Part shown: positions 59,289 to 64,000 of the stretch, piece after piece
Layout: each line of letters opens with the position of its first letter
Numbering within the stretch: position 1 is the first letter of the stretch
NCBI GenBank assembly: GCA_016210005.1
Contig: JACQVA010000262.1
Coordinates: 28,617 to 92,616 of the forward strand
Direction of reading: 5' to 3'
Origin: Deltaproteobacteria bacterium
GTDB taxonomy: Bacteria > Desulfobacterota > Binatia > HRBIN30 > JACQVA1
Length of the DNA: 64,000 nt
Notes under the pieces: model-generated
The model's input: the letters and a program-made list of their open reading frames with translations, nothing else
Told to the model about the DNA's origin: nothing
Database searches by the model: none
Translations under genes and position numbers: made by a program

Positions 59289-62200
59289 CGCCACGGGGGC
59301 GGGGGGCGCTCGCGGGAAGCAGACGCGGCGGGCTAAGATGGCAAGCGCGATCACTGATGCTGATCCGGTCCAGTTTTCGCGCCCGCGCTGCGCTGATTAT
59401 TCTCCCTCCGAGGAGGGCCAGCGTGCCGGTGAGCACGGCGAGCAGGGGCCACGAATGCGCGGGGGCCGGGATCGACTGTACGCGGGGAAGCACCTCGAGA
59501 TCGAAGGCCCGTTGGCTCTGTGCGCCGCAGTTGTCGGTGGCGGTGACGGTCACGACGTGGTGGCCCGCCGGTCCCGCATTGACGATATCTACCACTCCCG
59601 TGAGTGGATCGCCCGAGAACGAGCCCGTGAAGCCGGGCGCGGACGCGACGAGGCTCACCACCGAGCCGTTGTCGGAAGGTGGCGCGTCGGGGGTGGCGGT
59701 GCCGTTTCCCGACAGTGGGCCGACGGCCGGATACGCGCCGAGCGCCGGGGGTGTGTTCGCGGTCACGTTCACGTTGGCGTCGGCCGCCGCGACCAACCCG
59801 CCGCCATCCGTGATCTGCACATTCACAGGGTTATCGCCCAATTGCGCCGTACATGCGGCGCCGACGACGGCGTCGATCGAGCCGCCGTTATTGGCCCCGC
59901 CGCTGATACTGATGCCGGCGGGCAGCGGGCCGAGCGCGGGGACGAGATCGCCGGCCGCCGTGAAGTCATCGTTCGCCGTCGCCAATGTTCCAACCGAGGC
60001 GGGGCTGCCTTGCTGCCGGCTCATGGTTTGCGGTGTCAACGACGGCTGGTTATTGGCCGCGACGCCTTGCACGGCCGCGCAAGCCGAGAATTCCGATGCA
60101 TCCCTCCAGTTGGCGCTGCCGGAGTCGGAGATGTGCGCGGTCGCGGTCATGATGCGTCCGGGTTGGACCTCAACGGGCAGGACGACCTGGAACGTCAGAT
60201 TACCGCTGCCATCGGTGGTCTGCGCGGCGCTGCCGAGGAAGGTCATGCCCTCACCGTGACCCGACGGGTCGCATGCGTCGTTGGCGAAGAACTCCATGGT
60301 GAATTCGGAATTCGGCTCGGCGGTGGACAGTGTACCGGCGACGGTCGTCGTGCCGTTGTTCGCTACCGCCAGGGTGAGCGCCGGGAAGTTCTGCAAGTGG
60401 TTGGGGCCGGAGTCCGCGTCGCCGGCGTCGTTGGCCGTCACGCCGTCGCCGCCGAGATCGATGCCGAGGCCGCCGTTTTCGAAGATCTCGTTCGCGGAGA
60501 TGAGGTTGCCAAGCACCGTTGTGCCTTCGATCCGCACCCCGTCGCGCCTGTTGTACGCGATCCGGTTTGAAACGACCTGGGCCAGGATCGGCCCAGAGAC
60601 CCCGCCCGACAACCGTACTCCATCCCGGCCGTTGGGCAGCGGCGCTGCACCGGTGGCATCGGTACCGATGCGATTGCCGGAAATGAAGTCACCGATGCCG
60701 CCTCCGCAGTCCACGCCCGCGAGCGCGTTGCCCGAGATCAGGTTGTCCGATGCGGCCAAGCCCCAGGCCGCGAACCCACTATTGAGGATACCGTTTGCCC
60801 CGTTGGGCAGGGCATTGAGGCCGCTTGCGTCGGTGCCGATGCGGTTCCTTACGGCGTGGGCCGTTGCCCCCACCGAACCAATGGACAGGTGGACGCCATT
60901 CGCTCCGTTCCCTGAAATGAGGTTGTCGTAAATCCACGCGCCGAAGCTCTTCCCGACGTCGACGAGAAACACACCGTCGGTGAGATTGCCGAGGACAGCG
61001 GCGCCGCTGACGTCGCTGCCGATGTAGTTCCCAACGATGCTGTTGGCATGGGATCTGGCGTTCACGCCGGTGCCGTTGCCGGAGATCAGGTTGCGGTGCT
61101 CGGCAAGGGGGCCGCCGATGAGGTTGGCGGGAACCACGGTTCCATTGGGGTAGCTGCGCACTCCGATCCCATTCCCCGTGGGCAGCGTGCCGGTGACGTC
61201 GGTGCCCAGAAAATTGCACTGCACCACGTCGTTCGAGCCGGTGTGCATGTTGATGCCGGACCCGGCGAACTCCTGGATCACCAATCCGCGCACGACGCTG
61301 TTGCCGGCGCTCAGCGTCAGCCCGTCGGCGCCGGCGCCCGCGCCGCTCCCGTTGAGTACGATCCGCAGCGTCGGCGGCCAGGTGGCGCAGCTCGCGCCCG
61401 GCTGCGTCGCGCCGTCGATGATGACCGGCTCGGTGGCGGTGGGCAGCGGCGATGCCGGCGCAATCGTGTGCGGACCCGCGCCGGCGATGGCGAAGCCGAT
61501 GATGTCGGTCCCGGCAAGTCCGGCGGGACACTCGCCGGGCATGGCGCCCGATGGCGCGTTAGTGTTGGCGCTCGTGATCGCCTCGCGCAGGGAGCAATTG
61601 CCGTCGTCAGCCGCGGTGTCCGCCGTCGTGTTGACCGACAGCGTGGTGAGCGCTCCGAGGACTGTCAGCGAGAATGTGCTCATTGCCGTCGCGCCGCAGG
61701 TGTCGGTTGCGGTAACCGTGACGGTGTGGGTGCCGGCGGGCCCGGCCGATGCGATGGTCAGCGTTCCGGTCAGCAGGTTGCCGCTGAACGTGCCGGTGAA
61801 CCCCGGGGCCGAAGCCGTCAGCGTCAGCAGCGGCCCGCCTCCCGCGTCGTCCGGGGGCACGCTGGCGGCGAGGTTGATGGCGCCGCCGAGGCCGACGGTG
61901 GCGTCCGAATAGGTGCCGACCGTCGGCGGGGTATTGGCCGCGACCGTGATTGCCAGGTTGACCAGCGAAACGTTGGCGTCACCGTCGGTCACCTGCAAGG
62001 ACACCGCGTAGTCGCCGGGCGTCACCGAACAGTCGGCCGCGACGGTTGCCGATATGCGGCCGAAGTCGTTGGTGATGCCGCTCAGCGTCATGCCGGGCGG
62101 GGCGGCGCCGACGTTGACGCCTAGCGATTGCGGGGGCGTCGCATCGTCGCTCGCCACCGCCAGGGTACCGATGATCAGCGTGCCCTGCTCAACCGTCAAG

Positions 62201-63507
62201 GGATGTACGATTACGGTCGGATCCGGGCCGCCGACCGTATCGTACACATACGCGGAGCCCTGCAGATCGTTGCCGCCGACATCGTCGTATCGTGCCCCGG
62301 CAACCACCGTCCCGCCGCTCACGGCCACCGCGTCGGTGAACCCCGCTCCGAAGGCGCCAGCCCGCGCGCTGGCGACCAGCTTCTGCAACTCGCCCCAGTT
62401 GTTCGCCCCGCCCAGATTACGCTGGAACACGAATGCGGCGCCGGGATTGAAGGCGGAAAGACTCAGGCCCGCTGACAGATCGCCGACCACAACGGTGTCG
62501 GCGTCGATCGACACCGACACGCCGAACTGCTCGAAGGTGCTCGGCGTGCTGGCGACGAGCTTCTTCACGCTGCCCCATTGGTCGGCGCCGCCCTGGTTGC
62601 GGGCGAAGACGTAGGCCGAGCCTTGGTCGAGGTTGCCACCGATGTCGTCGTACACCGCACCGACTACGGCCGCGTCGGCGGCGATGGCGACGGAGATGCC
62701 GAACTGGTCGTTGCCGCCGCCGTCGCCGGCGAGCAGCTTGCGGCGCTCGCCCCAGTTGTCGGCGCCGCCGAAGTTGCGGTCGAACACGTACGCGGCCCCC
62801 TGATCCACGTTGGCCCCGGCGTCGGCGCCGATTGCGCTGACGATGATGCTGTCGCCGTCGATCCCCACCGAAGTGCCGAAGAGATCGTTGGCCGCGCCGT
62901 CACTCGCCAGCAGCTTCTTCACCGGCCCCCAGTTCCCCGCGCCGCCCTGATCGCGCGCGAAGACATAGACCGCGCCCTGCAGCGTGTTCGGTCCGATCGC
63001 TTCATACGGGCTGCCGGCCACCAGCGTGTCGCCGTCGAGCGCGATGCTCCACCCCGCTCCGGCGGCACCGATGACGATCTTCTTCGTCTCCCCCCAGTTG
63101 TCGGCCCCGCCGGCGTTGCGTTCGAAGATGCGCACCGTCGAGTCGGTCGCCGCCACCGCGGCCGTGTCTCCGCTCAGCGCGACATCGTGGCCGAAAACGC
63201 GGTTCGGGGCCGGATCGCTCCCCGCGATCTTCTTTACCTCGCCCCAGTTGTCCGCGCCCCCCTGGTTGCGGGCCCGGATGTACACGGCACCGGTCCAGGA
63301 TGCATCCTGCGGAGCGCCGACTACGGCCGTGTCTCCGTCGATCGCCACCGCCTGACCGAAGCGCGCGTTGGCGCCGCCGTCGCTCGCGACAACTTGGCGC
63401 ACCTCGATGAGGTAAGGACCCGCGGCAAGAGCGTTCGCTGAAGCTAGCCAGCTTGCACTGCACAGGACCAGAGCCCTGAGCAGCATCCTCCCCGCCCCGG
63501 AGCGCAT
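59269..63507 (-). CDS. Very large exported protein: seven-blade FG-GAP-like propeller, beta-sandwich repeats, CSLREA/beta-helix domain
   Basis: About 1412 residues from the ATG at 63507. Signal peptide (MLLRALVLCSASWLASANAL). Residues about 30-410 hold seven repeats of a 'FGxSVAIDGDTxVVGA ... GAVYVFxRNxGGADNWGxxKKL' unit, fitting a seven-blade propeller. Then come cadherin/Ig-like repeats (NTPPTVGTYSDATVGLGGAI), the CSLREAITSANTNAP domain and a right-handed beta-helix (NLISGNGTGVNARSHANSIV). Near the C-terminus, IPAPAHSWPLLAVLTGTLAL then RARK resembles an IPTL-type sorting tail, followed by an unexpected 30-residue extension. Surface or secreted role inferred. Its 3' end overlaps brnA by 20 bases. 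Confidence 0.85.
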   Translation of the reverse strand: MRSGAGRMLLRALVLCSASWLASANALAAGPYLIEVRQVVASDGGANARFGQAVAIDGDTAVVGAPQDASWTGAVYIRARNQGGADNWGEVKKIAGSDPAPNRVFGHDVALSGDTAAVAATDSTVRIFERNAGGADNWGETKKIVIGAAGAGWSIALDGDTLVAGSPYEAIGPNTLQGAVYVFARDQGGAGNWGPVKKLLASDGAANDLFGTSVGIDGDSIIVSAIGADAGANVDQGAAYVFDRNFGGADNWGERRKLLAGDGGGNDQFGISVAIAADAAVVGAVYDDIGGNLDQGSAYVFARNQGGADQWGSVKKLVASTPSTFEQFGVSVSIDADTVVVGDLSAGLSLSAFNPGAAFVFQRNLGGANNWGELQKLVASARAGAFGAGFTDAVAVSGGTVVAGARYDDVGGNDLQGSAYVYDTVGGPDPTVIVHPLTVEQGTLIIGTLAVASDDATPPQSLGVNVGAAPPGMTLSGITNDFGRISATVAADCSVTPGDYAVSLQVTDGDANVSLVNLAITVAANTPPTVGTYSDATVGLGGAINLAASVPPDDAGGGPLLTLTASAPGFTGTFSGNLLTGTLTIASAGPAGTHTVTVTATDTCGATAMSTFSLTVLGALTTLSVNTTADTAADDGNCSLREAITSANTNAPSGAMPGECPAGLAGTDIIGFAIAGAGPHTIAPASPLPTATEPVIIDGATQPGASCATWPPTLRIVLNGSGAGAGADGLTLSAGNSVVRGLVIQEFAGSGINMHTGSNDVVQCNFLGTDVTGTLPTGNGIGVRSYPNGTVVPANLIGGPLAEHRNLISGNGTGVNARSHANSIVGNYIGSDVSGAAVLGNLTDGVFLVDVGKSFGAWIYDNLISGNGANGVHLSIGSVGATAHAVRNRIGTDASGLNALPNGANGILNSGFAAWGLAASDNLISGNALAGVDCGGGIGDFISGNRIGTDATGAAPLPNGRDGVRLSGGVSGPILAQVVSNRIAYNRRDGVRIEGTTVLGNLISANEIFENGGLGIDLGGDGVTANDAGDADSGPNHLQNFPALTLAVANNGTTTVAGTLSTAEPNSEFTMEFFANDACDPSGHGEGMTFLGSAAQTTDGSGNLTFQVVLPVEVQPGRIMTATAHISDSGSANWRDASEFSACAAVQGVAANNQPSLTPQTMSRQQGSPASVGTLATANDDFTAAGDLVPALGPLPAGISISGGANNGGSIDAVVGAACTAQLGDNPVNVQITDGGGLVAAADANVNVTANTPPALGAYPAVGPLSGNGTATPDAPPSDNGSVVSLVASAPGFTGSFSGDPLTGVVDIVNAGPAGHHVVTVTATDNCGAQSQRAFDLEVLPRVQSIPAPAHSWPLLAVLTGTLALLGGRIISAARARKLDRISISDRACHLSPPRLLPASAPRPRGATVASS

Positions 63508-63564
63508 GACAAGGCGGCCATGTGACACACGGATGCACAAGTTGCAAGCGCGCACTATAATTCG

Positions 63565-63896
63565 CTAATCCGGCGCTAAGGTTTCCCAGAGTTCCGCAAT
63601 TCCCTGCGGTCAGCGGCCGAAAGCGCCGCATCTACGCCACGGCTTCGCCTGCGCGTCGGCGCCTTCGGCGCTTCGGTCGGTTCGCCCTATTATTCCTGGC
63701 GGAGATCCTCAGCACGAGCGGGTATTGTCTTGCCGTACAAGGCCATCCTCCATCCGCCCTGAGGAGGCGCGCGGCGCCGTCTCGAAGGGGGTGCGCGACA
63801 AATTTGTGGGTAACGTGGTTCATTTGTGGGTAACGTGGTTCGGTCTTATGGCCGTCATTCCCGCGAAAGCGGGAATCCAGATTGGCGTTTGGCGCT
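63565..63896. other. Repeat-rich intergenic stretch
   Basis: No gene recognised. It contains a CCTGAGGAGGCGCGCGGCGC-type dispersed repeat (about 63760-63788, continuing CGTCTCGAAGG). It also holds a direct repeat of TTTGTGGGTAACGTGGTTC (63803-63821 and 63823-63841) and the hairpin ATTCCCGCGAAAGCGGGAAT (about 63857-63876), a type of repeat very common in bacterial genomes. A possible promoter for the minus-strand giant gene lies near 63550 (TATAATTCGC on the + strand). Confidence 0.55.
63803..63841. repeat. Tandem direct repeat, 20-bp unit x2
   Basis: TTTGTGGGTAACGTGGTTCA occurs twice in succession, the second copy differing only at its last base. Seen directly. No flanking gene explains it. 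Confidence 0.85.
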
Positions 63897-64000
63897 ATGG
63901 ACAAGCAGTTCTGCGTTTACATCCTGGCCAGCAAACGGAACGGCACGCTGTACATTGGGGTGACCTCACAGCTGGCAACGCGGGTGTGGCAGCATAAGAG
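63897..64000 (+). CDS. GIY-YIG nuclease-domain protein, N-terminal part (runs off window end)
   Basis: The ATG at 63897 opens MDKQFCVYILASKRNGTLYI then GVTSQLATRVWQHK, the start of a YhbQ-like GIY-YIG endonuclease domain: VYIL is the 'GIY' strand and LYIG the 'YIG' strand, with the following Arg in ATRVWQHK. Only 34 residues are visible. Genes of this small family are often preceded by the CCCGCGAAAGCGGG hairpin seen just upstream here. Confidence 0.82.
   Translation, partial: MDKQFCVYILASKRNGTLYIGVTSQLATRVWQHK

Overview
The window is high-GC DNA from a diderm (Gram-negative) bacterium. Support for this: a TonB-dependent receptor, an outer-membrane porin of the alginate-export type, lipoproteins, and a periplasmic molybdoenzyme with a twin-arginine signal. 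Gene content fits a deltaproteobacterium-like lineage (Desulfobacterota, Binatota or Myxococcota in the broad sense). No gene here settles the taxonomy, so this is an inference. I found no rRNA, tRNA or CRISPR array.

1-23.3 kb is mostly housekeeping. It holds a TonB receptor (cut by the window start), pyrE, groEL, a small alanine-rich lipoprotein, a VanZ-like protein, rnhB, and an E2-lipB-lipA lipoate block. Then come a GST/SspA-like protein, a PuuD-like membrane protein and a copper-site lipoprotein. A rubrerythrin-DUF3501-Fur peroxide/iron block carries a palindromic operator candidate. After it lie a LON-domain protein, a NuoI-like ferredoxin, a rhodanese-MoeB fusion, purF, a ferredoxin/FAD-oxidoreductase/MoaD trio, transketolase, DUF2721, trmB, an SDR and DUF3553.

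23.4-40.4 kb is a defence island on the minus strand: a BREX phage-defence system ordered brxE-brxA-brxB-brxC-pglX-pglZ-brxL. It is unusual in two ways. It combines a BrxE-like first gene (familiar from type 6) with a terminal BrxL (familiar from type 1). It has also been repeatedly invaded by small elements: a DUF559 nuclease-like gene, a DUF2283 gene, a PIN/antitoxin pair, a DUF433 gene and a four-helix-bundle (23S-IVS type) gene. Most of these sit beside arrays of 7-bp tandem repeats. The most striking is a 480-bp element inside pglX. It has inverted-repeat ends, carries the four-helix-bundle ORF in another frame, and leaves the pglX frame open. Removing it would rejoin a normal-looking PglX sequence. 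A separate insertion splits pglX into two ORFs. A fragment of the lysS 3' end abuts brxL, marking a recombination scar.

40.6-54.0 kb is one long minus-strand respiratory operon. It encodes a NarG/NxrA-type molybdopterin enzyme (alpha, beta and haem-binding gamma subunits), its TorD-like chaperone, a Rieske protein, cytochrome b, a porin, a six-haem-motif cytochrome c, a GltD-like flavoprotein with ferredoxin domains, and a small cytochrome c. Together they look like an electron-transfer chain linking a periplasmic N-oxyanion (or similar) oxidoreductase to the quinone pool through a bc-type module.

54.2-64 kb holds a large hybrid sensor kinase, a glycosyltransferase-like gene remnant, a BrnT/BrnA-like toxin-antitoxin pair, and a 1.4 kb-residue exported protein (seven-blade propeller plus CSLREA/beta-helix). 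It ends in a repeat-rich stretch before a GIY-YIG gene cut by the window end.
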